This document shows, piece by piece, positions 14,792 to 23,474 of a DNA stretch of 32,455 nt (position 1 is its first letter; each line of letters starts with the position of its first letter). The notes below the pieces were generated by a model that saw only the letters and a program-made list of their open reading frames with translations, was not told the DNA's origin and did no database searches. The translations under genes and the position numbers were made by a program. This stretch comes from Candidatus Didemnitutus sp. (GTDB taxonomy: Bacteria; Verrucomicrobiota; Verrucomicrobiia; Opitutales; Opitutaceae): assembly GCA_030681265.1 (NCBI GenBank), contig JAUXXD010000094.1, positions 1 to 32,455 on the forward strand. Direction: 5' to 3'.

Positions 14792-17650
14792 CTACGGGAT
14801 CGTCGTGCCCGATTCGGGATCGATGCGCAGCCGCCAAAACTTGGCCGCGCCGCTGAAATCGACCGGCACGTTGACGTGACGAAAGCCACCGGCGAGTTGC
14901 GAGATATGGGCGGTGGTAATGCCAAGGGCGGTCCACGCGGCGAGGTCGATGGATTGCTCCAGCGTGAGGCGAGTCATGGCGGGCGCGGGGTAGGCGAAGG
15001 TGAAGGAAACGGTGGCCGTGCGGGAACTGATTTCGAGCGCGGGTGCCGCTTCGGGGACGGCGGGATCGCGGCCGAGGAGCATTTCGATGAGATTGGGAAT
15101 GCCGTCGCCATCGGGATCGTCGTTGAGATTGCGTTTGTCCGCCGCGACGCCGGGGCGGGCGGCGATCCACTGCGTGTAGCGTTGGGCGGCGGGGATGACG
15201 GCGAGTTCGATTTGCGGACGCAGGGCGGCGTTGGCCTGTTCGCGGCTGTGGTAATAGAGCAACGTCGTGTCGGGTTGTGAAACAACACGCAGAGAAAAAT
15301 CAAGGGAGGGCGCCGCTGCGCCCCACGCCGCGAGCAGAGGGTTGGTGACGTCGATAACATCCCGCAGTTCCGGCGAAGGTAAATAGGTGGCGAGGGCGGC
15401 ACCGACCGTCGGGGAGTTGTTCCATGTCAGCGTGTTTTCCTGCCACGCGGAGGTGACGGGGTGGACGCCCACTTCCCACCCCGCGTAAGTGGCGAGCGCG
15501 CGCTCGGCGGTGAGGACGAGTGTGGCGCTGAGCGGCAGGTCGCCGCCGAGTGGTGTGAGGTCGAAGCGCAGGAAGCCATGGCGCGTGGTGTTGGCATTGG
15601 CGGCCTTCTTGAGGCGCAGGGTCGCCTCGGTCCCGTAGTTGGTGTTTAGTTGGGCGGTCGAGCCGTCGCTGTAGGTGTCGGCGACGACCAGCAGCGTGCG
15701 CCCCACCGTCGGCGCGGCGGCTTCGGCGAGCAGGCGCACGGTTTGGCGGCGTGTGTTGCCGGCGTAGGTTGTGGCGCAGGTCGCGAGCCATTCGCCCGGG
15801 CCGGGGACGCGCACGAGCACGGCACCGGCGGGCAGGGGCGTGAGTTGCACGGGAGCATTCGCTTCCCACGCGACTTGGACTTGGTTGAACGAGAGTGACT
15901 GGCCGGCGACGGTGAAACTGGTTGGTGCGAGTTCGGCGGAGTTGGCGGGAAAGGGCAGCACAACGGATTCGGGCAACGTGGCGGAGGCACCGAGGCGGCG
16001 ACTGCGTTGCTCTTGAAACAGCGAAAATGGTTCCAGCGTGTCGCCTTGGCCCGCACCTTCGACGTGATCGATCGGGTCGGTGCCGGCGGCGGCGAGTCGC
16101 GGCAGTTCGACGGCGGAGCGGTTGCCGCGCGTGCCGATGACGTAGCCGTAGCGGGCTTGTTCGGCCTTCACGACGGCGTCGCTGATCGTGCCGGTGCCGC
16201 GCAGATTCCAGAAGACGGAATGCGTGGCGGCGAGGCCGTGCGGCACGGTGCCCGACGTGCCGCGGTAGCGTGCTTCGAACCAACTGTCGGTGGCCGTGCA
16301 GGTGTCCACGAGGTTGGATTGGCTGAAATGCATGTGGTGGTCGCTGCCCTTGCCCGAGGTGACGTAGGAGCCAGTGGCCCCGGTGGCGCGGCCGGTTTCG
16401 GCATCGAGGCAGTTGTAGATCACGTTGCCCGAGGAGCCCATGCCGCTGAACATGAAACCGTGCCGCGAGAAGCGCGCTTCGCTGTTTTGAATGAGGCACT
16501 CGCCGGTGTTGATGAGGCGATACATGTATCCGCTGCCGCCGCCGCCGCCGTATTGCGGCCGGGAAAATGAACAATTGTCGATCGTCACGTGCGTGGACTC
16601 CCGGATGTTGATGCCGCCACTGAGCAGGTGCGCGGTCGAGGTGTTGCCCGCCGGTTGGTAGGAGGACAGGCGGCGCACCCAGCAATCGCGCGCGCGTTCG
16701 ATCATGATGAAGAAGCAGCCGGTGACTTCGTAGCCGGCGGTCCCAGAGATGGCGTTGTCTTCTTCAAACCACGTCTGGCTCGGGTTTTGGAGATTGCCGA
16801 CGGAGAAATCCTCGAGGCCGCATTCAATCAAAGGCGTCTGCGACAAGCGGACCACGCGGGCGTTGTCGCGTAATTTCAACGCGTAACGCGTCGGCGCGTC
16901 GATAGTGAGGGTTTTGGCAATCGGATCGATCGCCACGACGGTGCGCCGGTAGGTGAGGCCGGCGAGGGAGGAATTGTTGGCGAGACCGGTCCAGTTGGGC
17001 TCGTTGTGTTCCGCAATCCAGGCTTCGGTGGTGGTGTTGCGCACGACGACCGTGTCACCGACGCTGAAAGCCGACGTGCTCACTACGGGGATGACGGTGG
17101 TGGGGCGCAGGAGATCGCTGGCCAACGCGGTCGAGGAGCTGCCGCCGGCCCAGAAGCCGACGTTGGAACTACCGCGAATGCGAATCACGGCCTTCGAACG
17201 CATATTGGTGATCGAGGTGTTGAGAATAAAGGTCTGCTCCACACCCGCGCCGCGCAGCACGATGTGGGGATTTTCGATCAGCAGCGCTTCCGCTTTCGTG
17301 CCCACCGAGACGCGATATGTGCCCGCAGGGAGAAAGACCACGCCGCCGCCCTGCGCGCCCGCCGCGTTGATGGCCGCTTGGATGGCGCTGGTGGCATCGG
17401 TGGTGCCGGTCGGGTCGGCGTTATAGGGCGCGGTGGTGACGTTGAAGATCGGCCCGGTCACGTCGGGCAACAGCGCCGCGCCCCGCCGGTAGCCCGCGTA
17501 GGAGAAATCTTGGATCACCTTGTCGGTTTCGAAATTTGCCGCGCTCGGATCGTGCCCCGTTGCCGGATAAAGCGCCGAGCGCCACGGCTGGCCGGGCAAC
17601 AGGGGGGCGGTCGCGAGCAGGAGAACGGAGGTAATCAGAAAGCGGAGCAT
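14792..17650 (-). CDS. Large secreted right-handed beta-helix protein (pectate-lyase-3-like) with DNRLRE and TSP3-like C-terminus
   Basis: A 952-residue exported protein. Residues 1-20 form a signal peptide (MLRFLITSVLLLATAPLLPG). Residues about 55-560 hold a pectate-lyase-3-type beta-helix: the opening DATSAIQAAINAAGAQGGG, VVFLPAGTYRV, then repeated short strands such as NVIYNCLDAETGRATG and LIQNSEARFSRHGFMF. Residues about 640-800 resemble a DNRLRE/CBM96-type module (LLVVADTYSDGSTAQLN, NYGTEATLRLKKA, HGFLRFDL). A calcium-loop segment DDPDGDGIPNLIEMLLG follows near 855. The protein is probably a polysaccharide-binding or -cleaving enzyme acting outside the cell; the substrate is unknown. The ORF extends upstream to 17749, but the ATG at 17648-17650 gives a clean signal peptide. 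A TATAAA lies about 75 nt upstream on the minus strand. Divergent from ppnP. Confidence 0.87.
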   Translation of the reverse strand: MLRFLITSVLLLATAPLLPGQPWRSALYPATGHDPSAANFETDKVIQDFSYAGYRRGAALLPDVTGPIFNVTTAPYNADPTGTTDATSAIQAAINAAGAQGGGVVFLPAGTYRVSVGTKAEALLIENPHIVLRGAGVEQTFILNTSITNMRSKAVIRIRGSSNVGFWAGGSSSTALASDLLRPTTVIPVVSTSAFSVGDTVVVRNTTTEAWIAEHNEPNWTGLANNSSLAGLTYRRTVVAIDPIAKTLTIDAPTRYALKLRDNARVVRLSQTPLIECGLEDFSVGNLQNPSQTWFEEDNAISGTAGYEVTGCFFIMIERARDCWVRRLSSYQPAGNTSTAHLLSGGINIRESTHVTIDNCSFSRPQYGGGGGSGYMYRLINTGECLIQNSEARFSRHGFMFSGMGSSGNVIYNCLDAETGRATGATGSYVTSGKGSDHHMHFSQSNLVDTCTATDSWFEARYRGTSGTVPHGLAATHSVFWNLRGTGTISDAVVKAEQARYGYVIGTRGNRSAVELPRLAAAGTDPIDHVEGAGQGDTLEPFSLFQEQRSRRLGASATLPESVVLPFPANSAELAPTSFTVAGQSLSFNQVQVAWEANAPVQLTPLPAGAVLVRVPGPGEWLATCATTYAGNTRRQTVRLLAEAAAPTVGRTLLVVADTYSDGSTAQLNTNYGTEATLRLKKAANANTTRHGFLRFDLTPLGGDLPLSATLVLTAERALATYAGWEVGVHPVTSAWQENTLTWNNSPTVGAALATYLPSPELRDVIDVTNPLLAAWGAAAPSLDFSLRVVSQPDTTLLYYHSREQANAALRPQIELAVIPAAQRYTQWIAARPGVAADKRNLNDDPDGDGIPNLIEMLLGRDPAVPEAAPALEISSRTATVSFTFAYPAPAMTRLTLEQSIDLAAWTALGITTAHISQLAGGFRHVNVPVDFSGAAKFWRLRIDPESGTTIP

Positions 17651-17818
17651 GAGGGCGAGAACAAGGGACGGTGCGCGCCGGCCGCGATTTCGCGGTCGAC
17701 CAAGGCAGGCGGCGAGCGTGCTTTTATAGTTATCAGCCGACAAGCGCAATCAACGCTCCGGACCGCGCATGACACGCGGGCGACTTGTGGCGGGAAATCC
17801 GCGCGGCAACGTGGGGCC

Positions 17819-18142
17819 ATGGCACTTCCCCCTGCGTTCAGCGGCGTCACGGTTCACACAAAGGCAAATGTCTATTTCGACGGTCGCGTGGTCAGTCACA
17901 CGGTCATCGCGGCGGATGGCGCGAAGCGCACGCTCGGACTGATTTATCCGGGCTCCTATCATTTCGGCACAGCCGCGCCGGAGCGCATGGAGATTGTGGC
18001 GGGTGTGTGCTCGGTGCAAGTGGACGGGCAAACCGCCGTGCGCGACTACGCCGCGGGCATGGCTTTCGACGTCGCCGGCCAGTCCGGTTTCACCATCGAA
18101 GTGAAAACCGGACTCTGCGAATACATCTGTTCGTTTCTCTGA
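17819..18142 (+). CDS. ppnP: Pyrimidine/purine nucleoside phosphorylase PpnP (DUF1255)
   Basis: A 107-residue small cupin. TVHTKANVYFDGRVVSHTV, TLGLIYPGSYHFGTAAPERMEI and the C-terminal LCEYICSFL match the PpnP/YaiE family along its entire length. The E. coli enzyme reversibly phosphorolyses a broad range of nucleosides to base and ribose-1-phosphate, feeding salvage. The longer open frame upstream (to 17006) is antisense to the beta-helix gene and is rejected; the ATG at 17819-17821 gives the standard length. It lies 80 bp upstream of purB on the same strand, a thematic match (purine metabolism), but a hairpin with a short T run between them may separate transcription. Confidence 0.95.
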   Translation: MALPPAFSGVTVHTKANVYFDGRVVSHTVIAADGAKRTLGLIYPGSYHFGTAAPERMEIVAGVCSVQVDGQTAVRDYAAGMAFDVAGQSGFTIEVKTGLCEYICSFL

Positions 18143-18146
18143 ACCG

Positions 18147-18178
18147 CGTGCGCCGCTGCGGGGTTGCGGCACGGTTTT
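18147..18178 (+). terminator. Possible terminator after ppnP
   Basis: CGTGCGCCGC at 18147-18156 pairs with GCGGCACG at 18166-18173, with one bulged G, around a 9-nt loop, followed by GTTTT. The T run is short, so the hairpin may attenuate rather than fully stop transcription into purB. Confidence 0.4.
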
Positions 18179-18222
18179 CCGTTGGCAATCCGCACCGCCT
18201 GCCCTAACCGTTTCGCGTCCTC

Positions 18223-19662
18223 ATGTCGTCCGCCTCCGCCCCCTCCGCCGCTCTGCCCAACGTCCTCGCTGAGCGCTACGCCTCCGCGGCGATGCAGGAC
18301 ATCTGGTCGGCGCACGGCCGCATTTTGTTGGAGCGTGATTTCTGGATCGCAGTAATGAAGGCGCAACGCGATCTCGGCGTCGCGATTCCCGCCGAGGCGA
18401 TCAAGGACTACGAGCGCGTGCGCAGCGATGTGAACCTCGCGCGCATCCAAGAGCGCGAACGCACCACGCTTCACGACGTGAAGGCGCGCATCGAAGAGTT
18501 TTCCGATCTGGCCAAACGCCAGTTCATCCACCTTGGCCTCACCAGCCGCGACCTCACCGAAAACGTCGAGCAACTCCAAGTGGCCCGCGCGTTGCAACTC
18601 GTGCGCTTCAAGGCCGTCGCCGCCCTCGCCGCGCTCGCCCGCCGCGCGACCGAGTGGCGCGACGTCATGGTTACCGGCCGCACCCACAACGTCCCCGCGC
18701 AGCCCACCACGCTCGGCAAACGCCTCGCGATGTTCGGCGAGGAAATGCTCGTGGCCGTCGCGCGCCTCGATGACCTCATCGCGCGCTACCCGGTGCGCGG
18801 CGTCAAGGGCGCGGTCGGCACGCAACTGGACCAACTCACTTTGCTCGGTGGCGACACGGACCGCGTGGACCAGTTGGAGGCGCGCATCGTCAAGCATCTC
18901 GGCTTCAAGGCGTCGTTCGGTGCCGTCGGCCAAGTGTATCCGCGCTCGCTCGATTTCGATGTCGTCAGCGCGTTGCACCAAACCGGCGCAGCGGCGGCGA
19001 GTTGCGCGACGACGCTGCGGTTGATGGCCGGCGCGGGTTTGTTGACGGAAGGTTTCCAAGACGGCCAGGTCGGCTCGTCCGCGATGCCGCACAAGGTCAA
19101 CGCGCGCAATTGCGAGCGCGTCGGCGGTTTCTCCACGATTCTCGCCGGCTACGTCACGATGACCGCCGGACTCGCCGGCCACCAATGGAATGAGGGCGAC
19201 GTCTCGTGTTCGGTCGTGCGCCGCGTGGCGTTGCCCGATGCGTTCTTTGCCATCGACGGGCTTTGCGAGACTTACCTGACGATCTTGCGGCAGATGGAAA
19301 TTTTCCCGGCGACGATCGCCGCGGAAAACGAGCGCAATCTGCCCTTCCTGGCCACGACCACGATTCTCATGGAGGCGGTCAAGGGCGGCGCCGGACGCGA
19401 GACCGCGCACGAAGCGATCAAGGAGCACGCGCTCGCCGCGGCCCGCGCCCTGCGCACGGGGGGCGACGCGGATTTGTTGGCGCGACTGTCCGGCGACAAG
19501 CGCATCGGACTCAACCGCAAGAAGCTGCAAGGCATCCTCGCGCAAAGCAGCCGTTTCGTCGGCACTGCGGCGCACCAAGTCGACGCCTTCGTCGCCACCG
19601 TCGCGTCACTCGTGAAGAAGCATCGCGGCACGGCAGATTATCAGCCGGGCAAGCTGCTCTGA
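18223..19662 (+). CDS. purB: Adenylosuccinate lyase
   Basis: A 479-residue enzyme of the fumarase/aspartase superfamily that splits adenylosuccinate to AMP and SAICAR to AICAR, both with fumarate release, in purine synthesis. The superfamily signature GSSAMPHKVNARNCERVG is at residues about 284-301. The upstream catalytic loops are HLGLTSRDLTENV (near 105) and TGRTHNVPAQPTTLGKR (near 150), and the C-terminal part has AAENERNLPFLATTTILMEA. The size matches the longer adenylosuccinate lyase clade. The ATG at 18223 is followed by a Ser/Ala/Pro-rich 10 residues before the conserved NVLAERYASAAMQDIWS; no better start is visible. It follows ppnP by 80 bp. Confidence 0.95.
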   Translation: MSSASAPSAALPNVLAERYASAAMQDIWSAHGRILLERDFWIAVMKAQRDLGVAIPAEAIKDYERVRSDVNLARIQERERTTLHDVKARIEEFSDLAKRQFIHLGLTSRDLTENVEQLQVARALQLVRFKAVAALAALARRATEWRDVMVTGRTHNVPAQPTTLGKRLAMFGEEMLVAVARLDDLIARYPVRGVKGAVGTQLDQLTLLGGDTDRVDQLEARIVKHLGFKASFGAVGQVYPRSLDFDVVSALHQTGAAAASCATTLRLMAGAGLLTEGFQDGQVGSSAMPHKVNARNCERVGGFSTILAGYVTMTAGLAGHQWNEGDVSCSVVRRVALPDAFFAIDGLCETYLTILRQMEIFPATIAAENERNLPFLATTTILMEAVKGGAGRETAHEAIKEHALAAARALRTGGDADLLARLSGDKRIGLNRKKLQGILAQSSRFVGTAAHQVDAFVATVASLVKKHRGTADYQPGKLL

Positions 19663-19828
19663 GGCGCGCCGCCGCTTCGTGTTGCGAGGGTGGACGTTAG
19701 CCGTCTGAGGCGCGCAATTGCCTGTCATTTCCTAAACGGTCCGGAGAATTGGTTTGCCAGTGTGCAACGGGCGACATTTTTTGAACCTTCTTTCCCTTTC
19801 TTTAACAGCAATTAAACACCCACATACA

Positions 19829-21079
19829 ATGACAGAGCTTTCAGGAAACTGTCTCATCGGCCAATCCGGCGGTCCCGCCACGGTCGTCAACGCCAGCGTC
19901 GCCGGTCTCATCACCGAAGCACTCAACCACGGCTGCATCGACGAAATCTACGGCGCCCTCAACGGCGTTGCCGGCATCCTCCACGAAGACCTCATCGACC
20001 TCGCCGCCGAGTCGCAACAGACCATCCGCGGCCTGCGCCACACGCCCGGCGCCGCCCTCGGTAGCTGCCGCGCGAAGTTGAAAAACCCGCAGGATTTCGA
20101 CCGCGCCCTTGAAGTGATCAAGGCGCACAACATCCGCTATTATTTTCACATCGGCGACGGCGACGCACAGGAATTTGCCGTCAAGCTCGCCGAGCTCGCC
20201 AAGGCGCAGGACTACGACCTCCGCGTCATCGGCGTGCCAAAGACGATCGACAACGATCTCCCCGGCACCGACCACAGCCCCGGCTACGGCAGCGCCGCCA
20301 AATTCATCGCCACCACAGTGCGCGAACTCTCGGCCGACGCCGAAGCCACCGCACACCACGACATCGTCACGATCATCGAAGTGATGGGCCGCAACACCGG
20401 TTGGCTCGCCGCCGCCGCCAGCCTCGCCAAGCGCCGCGATCAACCGAACGATCCGCCGCACCTCGTTTACGTGCCGGAAGTGGCGTTCTCCTCTGGAAAA
20501 TTCATCGATGACGTCCGCCGCATCCTCAAGCGCGAGCTGCATTGCGTGATCGTCGTCGGCGAAGGCCTCGTCGATACCGACGGCAACTACGTCGCCGTCG
20601 AAACGACCGAAGTCGGCGCTCCGGCGCAACTCGGCGGCGTGGGCGAACACCTACGCGAACTCGTCGAACAACAAATCGGCGCCAAGGTGCGCGTGTCCCG
20701 TCTCGGCGTCGCCCAGCGCGCCGCGGCTCACGTTGCGTCGAAGACCGATGCCGAAGAAGCTTTCCTCGCCGGCCAAGCCGCCGTGAAGGCCGCCATGAAC
20801 GGCGAAAACAACCGCCTCGTCACGCTGCTCCGCGGCGACGGCGACCACTACACCTGCGAAACCGGCCTCACCAACCTCGCCGAAGTCGTCGGCAACGTGA
20901 AGAAGCTCCCGCGCGAATGGATCAACGAAGACGGCGTCAGCATGAACTTCCAGTTCTTCCGCTACGCCACGCCGTTGATTCAAGGAGAACTCGCCGTGCC
21001 GTATGATAACGGCTTGCCCACCCACGTGCGCCTCCACGGCGAACGCGTCAGCAAACTCCTCGGCGGTTACGAGAGCTAA
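19829..21079 (+). CDS. 6-phosphofructokinase, pyrophosphate-dependent type (PFKA family)
   Basis: A 416-residue PFKA-family protein that phosphorylates fructose 6-phosphate (glycolysis). It opens GNCLIGQSGGPATVVNASVAGL. The VPKTIDNDLPGTDHSPGYGSA segment near residues 136-156 carries Lys where ATP-dependent enzymes have Gly, a marker of pyrophosphate use, and IIEVMGRNTGWLAAA and PEVAF follow. At the donor loop near residues 105-112 the protein reads HIGDGDAQ rather than the usual GGDG/GGDD order, a deviation worth testing. The frame is open to 19754, but the ATG at 19829, after the A-rich leader ACACCCACATACA, starts the conserved TELSGN. No Shine-Dalgarno sequence is seen. The 166-bp upstream gap shows no strong promoter. 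A strong terminator follows. Confidence 0.92.
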   Translation: MTELSGNCLIGQSGGPATVVNASVAGLITEALNHGCIDEIYGALNGVAGILHEDLIDLAAESQQTIRGLRHTPGAALGSCRAKLKNPQDFDRALEVIKAHNIRYYFHIGDGDAQEFAVKLAELAKAQDYDLRVIGVPKTIDNDLPGTDHSPGYGSAAKFIATTVRELSADAEATAHHDIVTIIEVMGRNTGWLAAAASLAKRRDQPNDPPHLVYVPEVAFSSGKFIDDVRRILKRELHCVIVVGEGLVDTDGNYVAVETTEVGAPAQLGGVGEHLRELVEQQIGAKVRVSRLGVAQRAAAHVASKTDAEEAFLAGQAAVKAAMNGENNRLVTLLRGDGDHYTCETGLTNLAEVVGNVKKLPREWINEDGVSMNFQFFRYATPLIQGELAVPYDNGLPTHVRLHGERVSKLLGGYES

Positions 21080-21103
21080 GCCGCAGTCACGCCACTCACT
21101 TCC

Positions 21104-21133
21104 GAGCCGGTCCAAGTGACCGGCTCTTTTTTT
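21104..21133 (+). terminator. Intrinsic terminator of the phosphofructokinase gene
   Basis: GAGCCGGTC at 21104-21112 and GACCGGCTC at 21118-21126 form a perfect 9-bp stem with loop CAAGT, followed immediately by seven T residues (21127-21133). It begins 24 nt after the stop codon. Confidence 0.93.
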
Positions 21134-21160
21134 GTGCGAGTGCCACGCGGTCGTCATCTT

Positions 21161-21277
21161 GTGGGAGCCTGCTTGCAGGCGATGAGGAATGGTCGGCCCC
21201 TGTGGGAGCTTGCTTGCAAGCGATTATGAATGTCCGCGAGCCAAACTAATGCTCATCGCTTGCAAGCAAGCTCCCAC
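21161..21277. repeat. REP-like palindromic repeats, three copies
   Basis: Three 23-nt units starting GTGGGAGC and ending GCGAT lie at 21161-21183 (+), 21202-21224 (+) and 21255-21277 (-). Copies 2 and 3 are identical and form a perfect inverted repeat. Each unit has its own internal stem. In copy 1 it is GCCTGC-TT-GCAGGC and in copies 2/3 GCTTGC-TT-GCAAGC, a compensatory change supporting a selected hairpin. The cluster lies between convergent pfk and cstA-like genes. Confidence 0.85.
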
Positions 21278-21339
21278 TGCCCGACCCAATTCCGAAGCAG
21301 GCTTCAGCGCATTGGATCCCATGGAAATGAAACCAGTGC

Positions 21340-23196
21340 CTAACCCGCCGCCGCCGCTTTTGCGTCCGCTTCTGGCGCGCCGGTCTCGAGCACGCCGCGC
21401 GCGCGCGGAAACAGCCGCACCGCCTCGATCATCATCCACACTTCGAGCAACATCGTCGCCACCGCGATGCCCACCAGCGTCCACTTGCCCTCGCTAATCC
21501 AACTCGGGCTGCCGGTGCCGCCGATAAACGTCTGCCAAATCATCGCCCACATCGGCATCACCAGCATGAAGAGCGTTGGCACAACGAGGAACCACACCGG
21601 CTTACCGCGCCGCCACAGATAAAATGTGATCACGAGAAACGAGAGCCCGCCGAGCAGTTGATTCGTCGCCCCAAAGAGCGGCCACAAAATCAGTCCGCCT
21701 TGACCCGCATTGGCCAAGGACCACTCGCGCCCCGGCGGTGGAATCGCCGCCAGCAGCGCCGCCAGCAACACCGCGAAAATCGTTGCGCCATGTTTGTTGC
21801 GCAACACCGCCACCGGCCCCGCCAACACCGGCGCTGCATCACCAAGTGCCCGCGCCAACTCTTGCACGATATAGCGTTGCAGCCGGCACGCCGTGTCGAG
21901 CGTCGTTCCTGCAAATGAAGCCACCAGCACGCCCATCAATGCCACCGCCACACCCGTCGGAATGCCGAGCGAGCGCAGGAAATTCGCCGAACCATCGACA
22001 AACGCCCCCACCAACGGACCGAGGCGCGACGACCATTCGCCGTAACGCGACAGCCACGCCGCCTCGCCGGTCAACACGGTGCCGTTCGCCAGCGTGACGC
22101 CGAGCCCGAGCCCCGCCGCGCACGCAAGAATGACCAGCACCGCGAGAAATCCTTCGGTCAACATACCGCCGTAAGCGACGAAGCGCGCGTCGGGTTCGCT
22201 CTCCAATTGTTTGCTGCTCGTGCCGCTGCTGACGAGACAGTGAAAACCACTGATCGCCCCACACGCGATGGTGATGAAGAGAAACGGAAAAATCAGCGGC
22301 GCGCCTTTCGGACTCCAGTTTACGACCGGCGCCGCCATCTCGAGTGCGGGCCGCGTGCCGTCGGCCAGTGCCGCGCCGCCGCCGAACGCTGCCGCCGCGA
22401 GTCCGAGCACAATCAACCCGAGCGCGGAGATGAGTTGCAGCGAGTTGATGTAGTCGCGCGGTTGCAGCAACGACCACACTGGCAGCACCGAGGCGACGTA
22501 GGAATAAAGCAACAGCACCACGACCCAGCGCCACGACGACCACTCCGCCATCGCGACATTGATCGAGTGAAGAAAACCAATGTCGCCGTAGATCACCGTG
22601 AGATACATCGTCGCGAGCGCGATGAGCGACGGCCAAAAAATTCCGACGCCGCGCCGGTGCAACCACCAACCAATCGCCAGCGCGATGGGAATCTGAATGG
22701 CGCACGGAAAAATCGCCGCCGGATAGAGCCGGAAAACCGACGCAATCACCAAACCGAAAATCGCGAGCACGATCGTCAGTGCCATCGCAAGCACGAAGAG
22801 AAACAGCAGCCGCACGCGCGGGTTGAGCAGGCGGCCCGCGACATCGCCGACGGTCTGGCCGTGGTTGCGCAAGCTGACCACGAGCGCGCCGAAATCGTGC
22901 ACCGCGCCGATAAAGATCGAACCGAACAACACCCAGAGCAACGCGGGCAACCAACCCCACATAATCGCAATGGCCGGACCGACAATCGGACCCGTGCCCG
23001 CGATCGACGTGAAGTGATGGCCGAAGACGATGGCCTTGGGCGTCGGCACGTAATCGTTGCCGTCGTTGAGGCGATGCGACGGACACACGGCGTCGGCGGT
23101 GAGATTAAAAATCCGCCGACCCAGCCAGCGGCCGTAAGTGTGGTAAGCGACGAGAAAGCCGACGCCGGACAACAACGCGATCAGGAGAGTCTCCAT
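21340..23196 (-). CDS. cstA: CstA-family carbon-starvation carrier (peptide/pyruvate transporter)
   Basis: A 618-residue, very hydrophobic membrane protein with about 16 predicted segments. Family landmarks are the opening TYGRWLGRRIF, the VFGHHFTSIAGTGPIVGPA stretch near residues 59-77, GAVHDFGALVVSLRNHG, GAISGFHCLVSSGTSSKQ near 325, and ASFAGTTLDTACRLQRYIVQ near 425. Members import peptides or pyruvate, often on carbon limitation; this member's substrate cannot be chosen from sequence. The C-terminus ends in an Ala/Lys-rich tail. The ATG at 23196 is directly before ETLLIALLSG, and no Shine-Dalgarno sequence is seen. It converges with pfk across a terminator and REP-like cluster. Upstream is a long repeat element that may contain or disrupt its promoter. 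Confidence 0.92.
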   Translation of the reverse strand: METLLIALLSGVGFLVAYHTYGRWLGRRIFNLTADAVCPSHRLNDGNDYVPTPKAIVFGHHFTSIAGTGPIVGPAIAIMWGWLPALLWVLFGSIFIGAVHDFGALVVSLRNHGQTVGDVAGRLLNPRVRLLFLFVLAMALTIVLAIFGLVIASVFRLYPAAIFPCAIQIPIALAIGWWLHRRGVGIFWPSLIALATMYLTVIYGDIGFLHSINVAMAEWSSWRWVVVLLLYSYVASVLPVWSLLQPRDYINSLQLISALGLIVLGLAAAAFGGGAALADGTRPALEMAAPVVNWSPKGAPLIFPFLFITIACGAISGFHCLVSSGTSSKQLESEPDARFVAYGGMLTEGFLAVLVILACAAGLGLGVTLANGTVLTGEAAWLSRYGEWSSRLGPLVGAFVDGSANFLRSLGIPTGVAVALMGVLVASFAGTTLDTACRLQRYIVQELARALGDAAPVLAGPVAVLRNKHGATIFAVLLAALLAAIPPPGREWSLANAGQGGLILWPLFGATNQLLGGLSFLVITFYLWRRGKPVWFLVVPTLFMLVMPMWAMIWQTFIGGTGSPSWISEGKWTLVGIAVATMLLEVWMMIEAVRLFPRARGVLETGAPEADAKAAAAG

Positions 23197-23275
23197 GGGG
23201 TGGGGTGCCGCGACCTTACACGCCGCGCGCGGCCGTGCTAGTCAAAATCCGCGGCGGTCGGGCAGTAACTAATTA

Positions 23276-23462
23276 AACCACAGAGGCACAGAGGACACGG
23301 AGAGAATATGGTGAAAGAATCAGCGAGCCGAGTTTTTGGACACAGCGGTTGAGTTGCTCTGTCGGTGGCGCGCGCGGCGCGCCACGTTGCGCGACCAACG
23401 CGCAACTTTCCTCAAACTAGTCCGACATCGTTTCCCGCTGTGTTCTCCGTGCCTCTGTGGTT
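23276..23462. repeat. Second, longer copy of the AACCACAGAGGCACAGAG inverted-repeat family
   Basis: The terminal arms 23276-23300 and 23438-23462 match at 22 of 25 positions as inverted repeats and share the core of the 9738-9839 element. The 137-nt interior has its own palindromes: GGCGCGCGCGGCGCGCC-like sequence, and GTTGCGCG/CGCGCAAC with a 5-nt loop. No ORF is supported. The layout recalls a small non-autonomous element or structured RNA. Confidence 0.8.
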
Positions 23463-23474
23463 CCGCAAGAAACC

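Noticed and set aside
17006-17818. Long plus-strand open frame leading into ppnP
   Set aside because: It is antisense to the beta-helix gene; PpnP is a 90-110-residue family and the ATG at 17819 gives full family length.
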